The notes under the pieces were generated by a model. It was not told the DNA's origin. It saw nothing but the letters and a program-made list of their open reading frames with translations, and did not search any database. A stretch of 9,969 nucleotides of DNA from Gemmatimonadota bacterium (GTDB lineage Bacteria; GCA-2686955). The translations under genes were made by a program, and so were the position numbers. Below are positions 1 through 6,775 of the stretch, piece after piece. The stretch is from assembly GCA_002686955.1 (NCBI GenBank), contig NYZA01000264.1:1-9969 (forward strand). The letters are read 5' to 3'. Every line of letters starts with the position of its first letter. Within the stretch, counting starts at the first letter, position 1.

Positions 1-180
1 CTCCGCGAAGCTCATCTCGGGGAAGGCGTTGCGGCCCACGCTGCAGTGGCGGCAACGCAGGTTGCAGGTGTCGGTGAGGGCCAGACCCCCGACCAGCGGC
101 GGCCGTCGTCGCCGCAGGCCCGCGCGCAGAAAGTACGAGGAGCCCCACCGCAGCCCGCCGAGCGCGAGGCCGAGCTTCAC
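1..180 (-). CDS. Radical SAM protein, N-terminal part (runs off the window)
   Basis: The reverse strand from a GTG at 178-180 encodes 60 residues before the window edge. Residues 40-47 read CNLRCRHC, the CxxxCxxC motif that binds the 4Fe-4S cluster in radical SAM enzymes, preceded by LALTD, a typical first beta strand of the core. A short Arg-rich segment comes first (about residues 22-26). The GTG is the first possible start after an in-frame TAG at 202-204. Its GTG overlaps the TGA of the upstream small gene as GTGA, which implies translational coupling. The family makes a 5'-deoxyadenosyl radical from S-adenosylmethionine; the substrate here cannot be told because the C-terminal part is outside the window. 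The family assignment is firm, the specific reaction unknown. Confidence 0.85.
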   Translation of the reverse strand, partial: MKLGLALGGLRWGSSYFLRAGLRRRRPPLVGGLALTDTCNLRCRHCSVGRNAFPEMSFAE

Positions 181-464
181 GGATCGTACCTGTGCATCTC
201 GCTAGACTGGCCGGCGACCTTGCAGCGGAACACCGTCGACCACCACCGCTGCTCGATCAGCACCTCGACCGGGATCCTGGTGCCGTCACTGTCGATGACG
301 CCGTGCAGGATGAAGAGCCCGTAAGTCCCCAGCAGCTGGTCCTGCTTGGCTCCGTCGATGATGAGCGAGTACTCCATGGTGAAGAACAGCGATCGTTTCT
401 CCACACGGATCTCATGTCCGTCGTAGCTGCAGGCCCTGTGGACGGAGAATCGAGTCTCTTTCAT
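177..464 (-). CDS. Small conserved-looking protein of unknown function, 95 aa
   Basis: I do not recognise this protein. I chose the ATG at 462-464 because GGGAGG lies 7 bases upstream of it on the minus strand; a longer reading to 698 has no such site and an unconvincing N-terminus. The product is mixed charged and hydrophobic, with alternating patterns (FTMEYSLIIDG, GLFILHGVIDSDG, IPVEVLIEQRWW) that suggest a small beta-rich globular domain. There is no signal peptide or membrane segment. Its stop overlaps the start of the radical SAM gene (GTGA), so the two are very likely co-transcribed and coupled, making this a candidate partner of that enzyme. It does not look like a RiPP precursor: no leader/core division, no Cys-rich or Gly-rich tail. 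Presence of the gene is well supported; the role is not. Confidence 0.7.
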   Translation of the reverse strand: MKETRFSVHRACSYDGHEIRVEKRSLFFTMEYSLIIDGAKQDQLLGTYGLFILHGVIDSDGTRIPVEVLIEQRWWSTVFRCKVAGQSSEMHRYDP

Positions 465-727
465 GGCCACACCTCCCGGTGAGTCTACCACCCCGTACGG
501 CCCCGCGCAGGCCGGATTGTGCAGGATTGCCGCACCTCGACTGAACCACGGGGGGTCCCACTCCAGAGAGCCGAGCCGCGTGCCGCCCTTCCACGAAAGG
601 CGAGGGAACAACAGCCCACGCTCCGCGTGGTGCCGGGCCACTGCGCAGGCGCTACTCAGCCCACATTGTTCACCGAAGCGGCTATCCGCTTGACGCAAGT
701 GCCGCCGCGGCCTGGCATGGCGCCCTC
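465..727. other. Divergent intergenic region
   Basis: About 260 bases lie between the minus-strand small gene and the plus-strand transposase fragment. No convincing gene is present; short open frames on both strands lack ribosome sites and domain signal. A weak promoter-like pair on the plus strand is TTGACG at 690-695 and TGGCAT at 713-718 (17-base spacing), but the second box is only 10 bases before the ATG at 728, so it is doubtful. I could not identify a terminal inverted repeat for the insertion element. Confidence 0.4.
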
Positions 728-1060
728 ATGAGCACCGAGCCCCGACCTGAGGCGGGCGTCGACTACCCCCGCACGTTCCACGAGCTCGACACCTGGTCCA
801 GCACCGAGGATTCCTTTCGCGCCTACCTGCGCCGCCTTCGGTGGCCCGGAGGATTCCATTGCCCGCGGTGCGGAGCTCGCACGGACCCGTGGACGACCGC
901 GCGTGGGTGCTTGCACTGCCGGTCTTGCGGAGGGGAGGCATCCATCACCGCTGGCACGATTTTCGAGGGAACAACGAGGAGCAAGTCGATCGTGGTCGTG
1001 GCCGCTCAGTGCCGGCCTCGCGGAGCCTTAAGCTCGCGAACGTTGCCGGGCCAGTGGTAG
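728..1060 (+). pseudogene. IS1595-family (ISXO2-like) transposase, N-terminal fragment
   Basis: The first about 84 residues match the N-terminus of IS1595-type transposases: a YPRTFHELDTWSSTEDSF start, a zinc ribbon with CPRC (Cys45, Cys48) and CRSC (Cys64, Cys67), then SITAGTIFEGT, the conserved stretch that follows the ribbon in this family. Full-length members run to roughly 300 residues and carry a DDE-type catalytic domain after this point. Here the similarity stops near base 980; the remaining residues to the TGG/TAG at about 1060 are unrelated and lie antisense to a sigma-54 activator fragment. No catalytic residues remain, so the fragment cannot move itself. It marks a past insertion or rearrangement. 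Confidence 0.8.
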
Positions 1061-1110
1061 CTCTGGCAGGCGTGCAGGGCCTCCGCGCTGGGGGACGTTT
1101 CGGGGGGACG
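1006..1110 (-). pseudogene. Sigma-54 activator (NtrC-type AAA+) remnant
   Basis: On the minus strand bases 1030-1053 encode WPGNVREL, preceded by SAEALHACQSYH. This is the signature near the end of the sigma-54 interaction AAA+ domain (usually ...L..Y.WPGNVREL...). The matching frame stops soon after, at 1006-1008. In a neighbouring frame the next bases read ALSGHDHDRLAP, which would suit the segment that normally follows, so a frameshift is likely. I see no Walker motifs or GAFTGA loop upstream, so only a small part of the gene survives. The chance of WPGNVREL arising at random is very small. The fragment abuts the truncated transposase, suggesting that a rearrangement joined the two. Confidence 0.6.
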
Positions 1111-1388
1111 CGGGGAGCATTTGACGATAACGCAATCAGCGCTGTGCCGTACTTGGGTCCGCGAGGGAGCATTTTGGGGGAGGACGGAGTATTGGTCTTC
1201 AATCGCCGTCAGCTCGTAACCAGGCACGCCCCGTGGCTCCGCATCGCCCGAACTTCCCGCCCTGTGTGCGCGCAAGGCGGACTGCTCCGCGCGCCCCAGG
1301 GGATAGGCATCGTGGCTGATTCGTAGGTTGCGCTGATCGTCGCCGCGGAAGAGCTGAGGGCCTCTGTGACAATCTTATCAACGCGATA
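1111..1388. other. Gene-free decayed stretch
   Basis: Roughly 280 bases with no recognisable gene. Open frames on both strands are short, rich in Arg/Pro/Ser, and lack ribosome sites. It may be further decayed remains of the sigma-54 activator gene, but no domain motif could be found to show this. Confidence 0.4.
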
Positions 1389-1416
1389 CTTGCAAAAAGT
1401 CCAGTTCGACTGCAAG
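1389..1416 (+). promoter_or_regulatory. Inverted repeat upstream of the ATPase gene
   Basis: CTTGCA at 1389-1394 and TGCAAG at 1411-1416 form a 6-base inverted repeat with a 16-base centre, ending 10 bases before the ATG at 1427. The position suits an operator or a structure in the 5' untranslated region. The downstream protein carries a helix-turn-helix-like segment, so autoregulation is possible. A short repeat of this kind can also be chance. Confidence 0.3.
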
Positions 1417-1426
1417 ATCTGCAACC

Positions 1427-2626
1427 ATGTGGTTCAAGAGAGAGTTACGAGAGACATTGGCGCGCTTGGTCGACACCAGACCGGTCGTCGTGGTCACGGG
1501 GCCGCGACAGGCCGGCAAGACCTCGTTGGTACGCCGCGCCTTCCCGGGCTACCGCTACGTCAGCCTGGATCTGCCTACGCTCGCCGCCCAAGCCGAGGAT
1601 GCGCCCGCGGAGTTTTTGCACCGCCATCCCCCGCCTTTGATCGTCGATGAGGTGCAATATGCGCCGGGGCTGTTCCGGCACCTCAAGCGCGAGGTCGACG
1701 CGAGGCGCTCTCGGAATGGCCAGTTCGTGCTCACTGGATCGCAGAAGTTCAACCTTCTGCAAGGAGTATCCGACTCTCTCGCCGGACGCACCGCGATCTT
1801 GGAGCTCGAGCCGCTCTCCTGCCGCGAAATCCTGCGTGGCAAGCCGCGGGTGGGGCTGGACGATCTTCTGCTGCGGGGAGGGTTCCCCGAGCTTCAAGCG
1901 GTCGATGGTCTGCGGGCGGACGAGTACTTCGCGGCCTACGTGGCGACATATTTGGAGCGCGATCTTCGGTCGCAGCTCAATGTGGGCAACCTGCGCGACT
2001 TCGATCGTTTCCTGCGCGCTTGCGCCTTGCGCTCGGGGCAGCTGCTGAACAAGTCGGAACTGGCGCGTGATATCGGCATCAGCCCGACAACAGCCAACAC
2101 CTGGCTCTCGGTTCTCGAGGCGTCCAACCAGGTCGTGTTGCTGGAGCCGTGGTTCAACAACGCCACGCGCTCCATGACGAAGGGCCCCAAGCTCTACTTG
2201 GCCGATACCGGCTTGCTCTGTTTCCTCATCGATATCCTGTCGGTGGATGAGCTGCACCGCTCGCCACTGCGCGGGGCAATCTGGGAGACTTTCGTTCTGA
2301 TCGAGCTGCGCAAGCGATGGCGCAGAGCGCGACCGGCTGGGCGCGTGCACTTCTGGCGTGACCGCCAGGGCGAGGTCGATTTCCTGCTCCATCAGGGAGG
2401 CAGGTTCCAGGCCCTGGAGGCGAAGTGGAGCGAGCACCCGAGCCCTCGCGACGGCAAGGGCTTCGAGCGGCTCGAGCGCTTTCTGGGGGCGGCCGCGCTG
2501 ATCTCGCGCAATATCGTCTGTCGGACGACGGAGCCCTTCCCGATCGTAGCGGGGCTCGGGGCGATGGGGATCCACGACGCCTGGTTCGAGGGAGATCAGG
2601 GCGCGGATGAAAGAAGGCGGGACTGA
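1427..2626 (+). CDS. ATP-binding protein, AAA_14 / DUF4143 family
   Basis: This 399-residue protein has the standard architecture and length of the AAA_14-DUF4143 ATPases. Walker A is GPRQAGKT (25-32), Walker B LIVDE (71-75), and a sensor-like TGSQ follows at 103-106. Residues about 205-231 (NKSELARDIGISPTTANTW) form a winged-helix-like segment. The DUF4143 part starts around YLADTGLLCFL (257-267) and ends in a nuclease-like fold with D318 in GEVDFL and EAK at 331-333, the D...ExK pattern of PD-(D/E)xK enzymes. The family is widespread, often in several copies per genome, and its biological role is unsettled. No strong ribosome site precedes the ATG. The gene stands alone between decayed DNA and a convergent gene, and looks intact. 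It has no visible signal or membrane segment, so it should be cytoplasmic. Confidence 0.93.
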   Translation: MWFKRELRETLARLVDTRPVVVVTGPRQAGKTSLVRRAFPGYRYVSLDLPTLAAQAEDAPAEFLHRHPPPLIVDEVQYAPGLFRHLKREVDARRSRNGQFVLTGSQKFNLLQGVSDSLAGRTAILELEPLSCREILRGKPRVGLDDLLLRGGFPELQAVDGLRADEYFAAYVATYLERDLRSQLNVGNLRDFDRFLRACALRSGQLLNKSELARDIGISPTTANTWLSVLEASNQVVLLEPWFNNATRSMTKGPKLYLADTGLLCFLIDILSVDELHRSPLRGAIWETFVLIELRKRWRRARPAGRVHFWRDRQGEVDFLLHQGGRFQALEAKWSEHPSPRDGKGFERLERFLGAAALISRNIVCRTTEPFPIVAGLGAMGIHDAWFEGDQGADERRRD

Positions 2627-2660
2627 AGCTGTGAGGGACCTTCCCCCGATCCACAACTTT

Positions 2661-2681
2661 TGACAGTATCTCAGGCTGTCA
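2661..2681. terminator. Weak stem-loop between convergent genes
   Basis: TGACAG (2661-2666) and CTGTCA (2676-2681) form a 6-bp stem with a 9-base loop in the short gap between the convergent ATPase and caspase genes; its right arm contains the caspase gene stop. On the plus strand the bases that follow are only moderately T-rich (CTCTTTTT at 2690-2697), so termination is possible but weak. Confidence 0.3.
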
Positions 2682-4499
2682 GCTCTTGCTCTTTTTCCGG
2701 TTCTTCTTCGCCTTTCGCGCCATCCAGGGTACGCGGGCCTTCACGATTCGCGCCGGTCCGAGAAGTTGGGGATGCTGGGAGTAACCCATCGCCTGAATTG
2801 TGTCGGCGGCTTTCAGTACCAAGTTCTCAAAGTTGACATTTTCCCGGCGCCGGAGCGCCGAGACGAGCGAGTAGGTGAACGCACCGTACGAAATCGCCCC
2901 GTGACGGTACTCGTAGGCGAGCTCCTCCTCGGCGCAGGCTTCCAAGATGACGGGCAGGTACGGGCCGATGGGCTCCGCTGACTCCTTGAGCGCCCGCTCG
3001 TATGTCTGATGGTCCGTTCTTCGGAGCGCCGCCGCGCGCCCCAGGCGAGCGGTTCTCCGGTCCTTGCCGAAGAAGCCGCGCGACACGTCGTCCTCTGTGG
3101 AGAAGCCTGGGTCCAGCGGTTCGAGCTTCCGCTGCTCCCAGGTCTCTGTGGCCACGTCCCAGCGAAGCCCGCGGTGCCGGATGTCGTCGGGGGGGTTGAG
3201 GCCTCTTGCCTTGGGAGCCCCGGCCCGGTGGATCCCTCCTGAGTGGCAGCAGTCGAATACCATCACGAAGCCGGTTTCATACGGCAATTGCGCATAGAGA
3301 TCGAAAATCTGATCGTCGGTCACGCAGGTTTCGGGGGACCAATCGAAGTCCCACGGGACCAGTGTCTCGTCCATCCGATCGATCGAATCCCCCATCCCGT
3401 AGGTGGGGAGCTGCGCTCCGTGCCCGCTGTAGAAGAAGAACAACACATCGTTCGGCCGCGGGTCGTCCACGAGCCAGTCGAGTCGCTCGATGATTCCCTG
3501 CGCGGTCGCGCGTCTGTTCAAGCAGACGCGGATCTCCTGGGCTGCGAATCCACACTCTTGCAGCGCTTCGCTCATCAGAAATACGTCGTTCACACAGCCC
3601 GCGAGGCGGTCGGACTCGGCCGGGTACTCATCGATCCCGACGAGCAGTGCGCGACGGTGCAGCTTTCGTTTGGGAGCACGAGTGGGTGAGCCGAAGAGTG
3701 CTCGGTAAGCGGGCTTCCCCGCTGCCCTCGACCTGCCGGCGGCGATCTGAGCGAGCGGCTCCCAGAGCAAGGCCCGAGTCGCTCGATGCTCGAGATAGTG
3801 CGTCGCCGAGTGATCCAATACTCCCTTGATGTCGAAGGATGTCTCGATTTGGCAGAAGTCGGATCGGCCGGGGAATCGAATCGGGGAGGTGAAGACATCG
3901 TCCTCCTCGTTGTACAGATGGCGCCACTGCGCGACCGGAGGCATCTCGAGCCTGCCGGGCGTGAGGTTTGCGCGGACGAAGGCGTTGCCGAGCTGAGACC
4001 CCAGCGTGACATAGTGGAGCCGTCGCAACGCCGGCTCGTGTTTGGCCGCGTCTCCATGAGTGATCGCGTTGTACGTCACGAGCGATCCCAAACTGTGGGC
4101 CAGAACGACATCGGGCCGTTGCTCCTCCAGCGCGGCGAGCACCATTGCCCGCGTGTCTTTCCGGAACCCCTCGTCCTCCAGCCAGGCGACGACGCAGCCC
4201 GCGTGCCTGCGAAGGAACTCACTGATGCCGCGCGGATCGCGGGCACCACGGGCGCGCGCACGGCTCCCGAAGATCGACGTGGCTCCGCTTCGCAGGAGCT
4301 TGTAGACGGCGACCGTCGCTTCCCACGCAGAGATGTCCACTTTCTCGAAAATATGATCGTAACTCAGGAACCGGAATTCGAGTTCGATCCCCGGGACATC
4401 GGGGAATGCGCGACGAACCGTCGCCTCCCATTCTTCCTTCCAAGGCAGATGACGGTGATCACCAAGACCATGAACCCCGAGCATGCGGAGCTTGCCCAT
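2679..4499 (-). CDS. Alpha/beta-hydrolase-like domain fused to a type I metacaspase-like domain
   Basis: This 606-residue protein has two enzymatic parts. Residues 1 to about 255 look like an alpha/beta hydrolase: GVHGLGDH (8-15) resembles the oxyanion-side strand and loop, AHSLGS (134-139) gives a nucleophile elbow with Ser136 (first Gly replaced by Ala), D200/D201 could be the acid, and H230 or H234 in DHSATHYL the catalytic His. Residues about 280-590 are a Peptidase C14 caspase domain: RALLVGIDEY (283-292), the His motif YSGHG with H360, a MDETLVPWDF segment typical of type I metacaspases, and DCCHSG (416-421) with C418 as the likely nucleophile. The p10-like end (EACAEEELAYEY...GAFTYSL, 520-544) is present. 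Metacaspases usually cut after Arg/Lys; an Arg-rich insert (about 425-510) could be self-cleaved. The tail is Lys-rich. No signal peptide. GGAGG lies 6 bases before the ATG. Domain calls are firm, substrates unknown. Confidence 0.9.
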   Translation of the reverse strand: MGKLRMLGVHGLGDHRHLPWKEEWEATVRRAFPDVPGIELEFRFLSYDHIFEKVDISAWEATVAVYKLLRSGATSIFGSRARARGARDPRGISEFLRRHAGCVVAWLEDEGFRKDTRAMVLAALEEQRPDVVLAHSLGSLVTYNAITHGDAAKHEPALRRLHYVTLGSQLGNAFVRANLTPGRLEMPPVAQWRHLYNEEDDVFTSPIRFPGRSDFCQIETSFDIKGVLDHSATHYLEHRATRALLWEPLAQIAAGRSRAAGKPAYRALFGSPTRAPKRKLHRRALLVGIDEYPAESDRLAGCVNDVFLMSEALQECGFAAQEIRVCLNRRATAQGIIERLDWLVDDPRPNDVLFFFYSGHGAQLPTYGMGDSIDRMDETLVPWDFDWSPETCVTDDQIFDLYAQLPYETGFVMVFDCCHSGGIHRAGAPKARGLNPPDDIRHRGLRWDVATETWEQRKLEPLDPGFSTEDDVSRGFFGKDRRTARLGRAAALRRTDHQTYERALKESAEPIGPYLPVILEACAEEELAYEYRHGAISYGAFTYSLVSALRRRENVNFENLVLKAADTIQAMGYSQHPQLLGPARIVKARVPWMARKAKKNRKKSKS

Positions 4500-4529
4500 G
4501 CGACGCCTCCAGATGAATTGATGGATCGA

Positions 4530-4546
4530 GTCTAGTCAAAATAGAC
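4530..4546. promoter_or_regulatory. Short inverted repeat in the divergent promoter region
   Basis: GTCTA (4530-4534) and TAGAC (4542-4546) flank a 7-base AT-rich centre, about 30 bases upstream of the caspase gene start. On the minus strand TTGACT within it could serve as a -35 box. The site could be an operator shared by the divergent genes; the match is short and may be chance. Confidence 0.2.
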
Positions 4547-4558
4547 CGTCCCGCGGAA

Positions 4559-4587
4559 TTGTGTCGCGCGAGATTCCGGCCTAGAAT
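4559..4587 (+). promoter_or_regulatory. Candidate sigma-70-type promoter for the metzincin gene
   Basis: TTGTGT (4559-4564) and TAGAAT (4582-4587) are spaced by 17 bases. The -10 box matches the consensus at five of six positions, the -35 at three. It would give a leader of about 110 bases before the ATG at 4702. This is the best promoter-like pair in the 200-base divergent gap. Confidence 0.35.
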
Positions 4588-4701
4588 GTGAATGTACGCC
4601 TCGATGCCTGGAAGGCCCCGGCATTTCGCAGGCGTAGACATGGGTCGTCGATGTGAGGCCGGAAGCGACCACTCCATCGATCAGACGAAGGGAGCCTCAG
4701 C

Positions 4702-5724
4702 ATGGCCAACGCACCGAAGATGTGTTTCGATAGGATTTTGCCGCGGGATCTCGCTCGGCCCGCGAGGCTCGTTCGAGGGTATCGGCCCGGCCGGGACCGC
4801 GCGATATCGCTGATCGGCAAGCAGTGGGTCAACGGGAGCACGATCTCCATCAGCTTTCTGGACGGCACGCAGGAGCAGAAAGAGATGGTGCGCAGTCACG
4901 CGCCGGAGTGGACCGAGTACGCGAATCTGCACTTTCAGTTCACCGAGAACCCGGTCGCCCAGATCCGAGTGACGTTCGACGCGTCCGACGGCGCGTGGTC
5001 GTATGTCGGAACCGACAATCTCGATATCCCGCTCCACGCCGCCACCCTCAACCTGGGTTGGCAAGACGAAGGTGTGATCCTGCACGAGTTCGGCCACATG
5101 ATCGGACTCAGCCACGAGCACCAAAATCCCGGCGGCGGCATGCAGTGGAACGAGGCCAGAGTCATCGCGGACCTCCAGGGGCCTCCGAACTACTGGACAG
5201 AGGCACAGATCCGCCACAACGTGCTCGACAAGTACAGTGCCGACCAGCTTCACGGTACCGAGTTCGACCCCGAATCGATCATGCTGTACGCGTTCCCGGC
5301 GGACTGGACGACCAACGGCTTCGGCACCGAGGAGAACGAAGAGCTCTCCGAGATGGACAAAGAGTTCGTGCGAGCCGCCACGATGTATCCACGCACCGCT
5401 GGGCCGGCCGATGACGACATCGTGGAGCTGCGGGTAAGTGCGGCGACATCGGCCTCGATTGGGCAGGCGGGCGAGGTAGACGAGTTCAAGTTCGAGGTGA
5501 CATCACGGGGTGCCCACGTCATCCAGACGACCGGCACGACCGACGTGTTCATGACCCTCTTCGGGCCGAACAGCAAGACCGTGAAGCTGGCCGAGAACGA
5601 TGACAGCGGGGCAGGCAGGAACGCTCTGATCCGCGCCGACCTCACGCCGGGCACCTACTACGTTCAGGTGCGGCACTACAGCCCGATCGGAATGGGGGAC
5701 TACAGCATCGCAATCCAGCGATAG
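4702..5724 (+). CDS. Metzincin-type zinc metalloprotease with C-terminal PPC-like domain
   Basis: This 340-residue protein carries the extended zinc motif HEFGHMIGLSHE (128-139): ligands H128, H132 and H138, general base E129. The Met-turn follows at SIMLY (192-196, M194, Y196), placing it among astacin/matrixin-like metzincins. The catalytic domain spans about residues 35-230. Residues about 238-340 form a beta-rich domain with DEFKFEV, VFMTLFGPN, LAENDDSG and GTYYVQVRHYS, the pattern of the pre-peptidase C-terminal (PPC) domain. The N-terminus starts MANAPKMCFDRILP and shows no signal peptide or membrane segment, yet PPC domains are usual in secreted proteases, so release may need lysis or an unusual export route. 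AAGGGAG lies about 8 bases before the ATG. The gene diverges from the caspase fusion and is followed by a PLD-like gene. The family call is firm; substrate unknown. Confidence 0.92.
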   Translation: MANAPKMCFDRILPRDLARPARLVRGYRPGRDRAISLIGKQWVNGSTISISFLDGTQEQKEMVRSHAPEWTEYANLHFQFTENPVAQIRVTFDASDGAWSYVGTDNLDIPLHAATLNLGWQDEGVILHEFGHMIGLSHEHQNPGGGMQWNEARVIADLQGPPNYWTEAQIRHNVLDKYSADQLHGTEFDPESIMLYAFPADWTTNGFGTEENEELSEMDKEFVRAATMYPRTAGPADDDIVELRVSAATSASIGQAGEVDEFKFEVTSRGAHVIQTTGTTDVFMTLFGPNSKTVKLAENDDSGAGRNALIRADLTPGTYYVQVRHYSPIGMGDYSIAIQR

Positions 5725-5735
5725 GCGCCTGCAAC

Positions 5736-5792
5736 GAAACAGCCGTGCCGGTTCGTGCCCGGAACCGGAGCGCGGAACGGCATGGCTGTTTC
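5736..5792 (+). terminator. Long stem-loop between metzincin and PLD-like genes
   Basis: GAAACAGCCGTGCCG (5736-5750) pairs along its full 15 bases with 5778-5792, with one G-U pair. Inside the loop CCGGTTC (5748-5754) can pair with GAACCGG (5762-5768), competing with the last 3 bp of the outer stem. It begins 11 bases after the metzincin stop and is followed by a loosely T-rich stretch (CCATTTTG, 5796-5803). It could be an intrinsic terminator or an attenuator that lowers expression of the downstream gene. The T-tract is interrupted, so function is uncertain. Confidence 0.5.
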
Positions 5793-5818
5793 CGTCCATT
5801 TTGTCGGAGTGAGGGGAC

Positions 5819-6729
5819 ATGAGAGTCAGAAAGAGCAAGAGCGGCGTCGCCGTGCGCGCCATCGCCGGAACCCATGTCGTGATCCTCGGCATGAACGCAT
5901 CGAAGACGGCCCGCAAGGAGCTTCTGGGCTTCGCGATCCACCGGGAGGACAAGACCGAAAACGAGCACTTCTGGCTGCGGGGGATGAAGACTTTTCTAGA
6001 GGTCGTTCCGATCCAGCTCCCGGGCGAACACCACTCTCTGCTCGAGCACCCCGCGCAGACCTTTCGCTGGGCGGACTACACGGCCAAACCGGGGCACCAG
6101 TATGTCTACACTGTCGTGCCGATGCGCGGAACACCGAAGGCCCTGGTTCAAGGCACGGGCGTCCCCGTCGAGGTAGCGACGGAGACCGAAGGCGACACGA
6201 GCCAGACCCACGATGTGTACTTCAATCGCGCAGTGGCGGGTTCGCAGGCCTACGCGCGGCGCTTCGGCAACGTGAAACCGAACAAACTGCCCACCAGCGA
6301 GCAGGCCGATGCGTATGCCTGCCTTTCACGCGGTCTCGAAGAAGCGATGACCGCATTCATCGGTCGCGCGAAGAGTTCCAACTTCGCACTGCGCGCAGCG
6401 GTCTACGAGTTCAATCATGAGGCCGCGTTGATGGAGTTCAAGAAAGCCAAGCAGGCCGGGGCCGACGTGCAGATCGTCTACGACGCCAAGAAGAAGGGCC
6501 CGAAGGCGAAGACCGTGGCGACACTCGAGTGGCGGACATCTATCTGGGGGAGTTCATGCGGCTGTTCAGCCACCACTATTTCAGGCAGGTGATCGAGTCC
6601 CAGGCCGGAGAGTCGGATGCGCCCGTCGCGCTCTATCTGACCCCGAACGATTCCTGGACGAGCCGCTACTACAAGCCGTACTCCGTGAAGCTGAAAGAAC
6701 GGCTTCTCTATTCAGGCTCGACGAGCTGA
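5819..6729 (+). pseudogene. Phospholipase D-like protein with catalytic core deleted
   Basis: The frame opened by the ATG at 5819 (GGAG 9 bases upstream) encodes the N-terminal half of a PLD-superfamily protein: a beta-sandwich-like region (LLGFAIHRED ... FRWADYTAKPGHQYVYTVVP), then VYFNRAVAGSQAYARRFG, LSRGLEEAMTAFIGRA and LRAAVYEFNHEAAL...VQIVYDAKKKG, which leads up to the first HKD motif. The match ends near 6515. From 6529, in another frame, comes VADIYLGEFMRLFSHHYF ... LTPNDSWTSRYY ... KLKERLLYS, the conserved C-terminus of the same family. Everything between, including both HxKxxxxD motifs, is absent, so a deletion of perhaps 200-300 codons has also shifted the frame. Intact relatives, as I recall them, run to about 500-600 residues. 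The first frame ends at 6592 in unrelated sequence. Any product would be catalytically dead. Confidence 0.85.
6515..6538 (+). repeat. Short direct repeat at the PLD deletion junction
   Basis: GTGGCGACA (6515-6523) and GTGGCGGACA (6529-6538) are near-identical and lie exactly where N-terminal and C-terminal PLD homology meet. Short direct repeats are common at deletion endpoints, so this fits deletion by slippage or microhomology-mediated joining. Confidence 0.5.
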
Positions 6730-6775
6730 CCCTCATCCATACCGTTCCTCCAGCTCCAGTATTGCCGTTGGATCT

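Noticed and set aside
177-464. RiPP precursor next to a radical SAM enzyme
   Set aside because: The 95-residue protein looks like a folded beta-rich domain throughout, with no leader/core division or repeated core residues.
1445-2656. A 403-residue open frame on the minus strand opposite the ATPase gene
   Set aside because: It lies fully antisense to a gene with clear Walker motifs, has no recognisable domain and is the kind of long shadow frame common in GC-rich DNA.
3786-4535. A 249-residue open frame on the plus strand opposite the hydrolase part of the caspase fusion
   Set aside because: The minus strand carries conserved catalytic motifs here; the plus frame has none and no ribosome site.
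6515-6592. Programmed frameshift joining the two PLD segments
   Set aside because: A frameshift alone would not explain the absence of both HKD motifs; a large segment is missing, so a deletion fits better.
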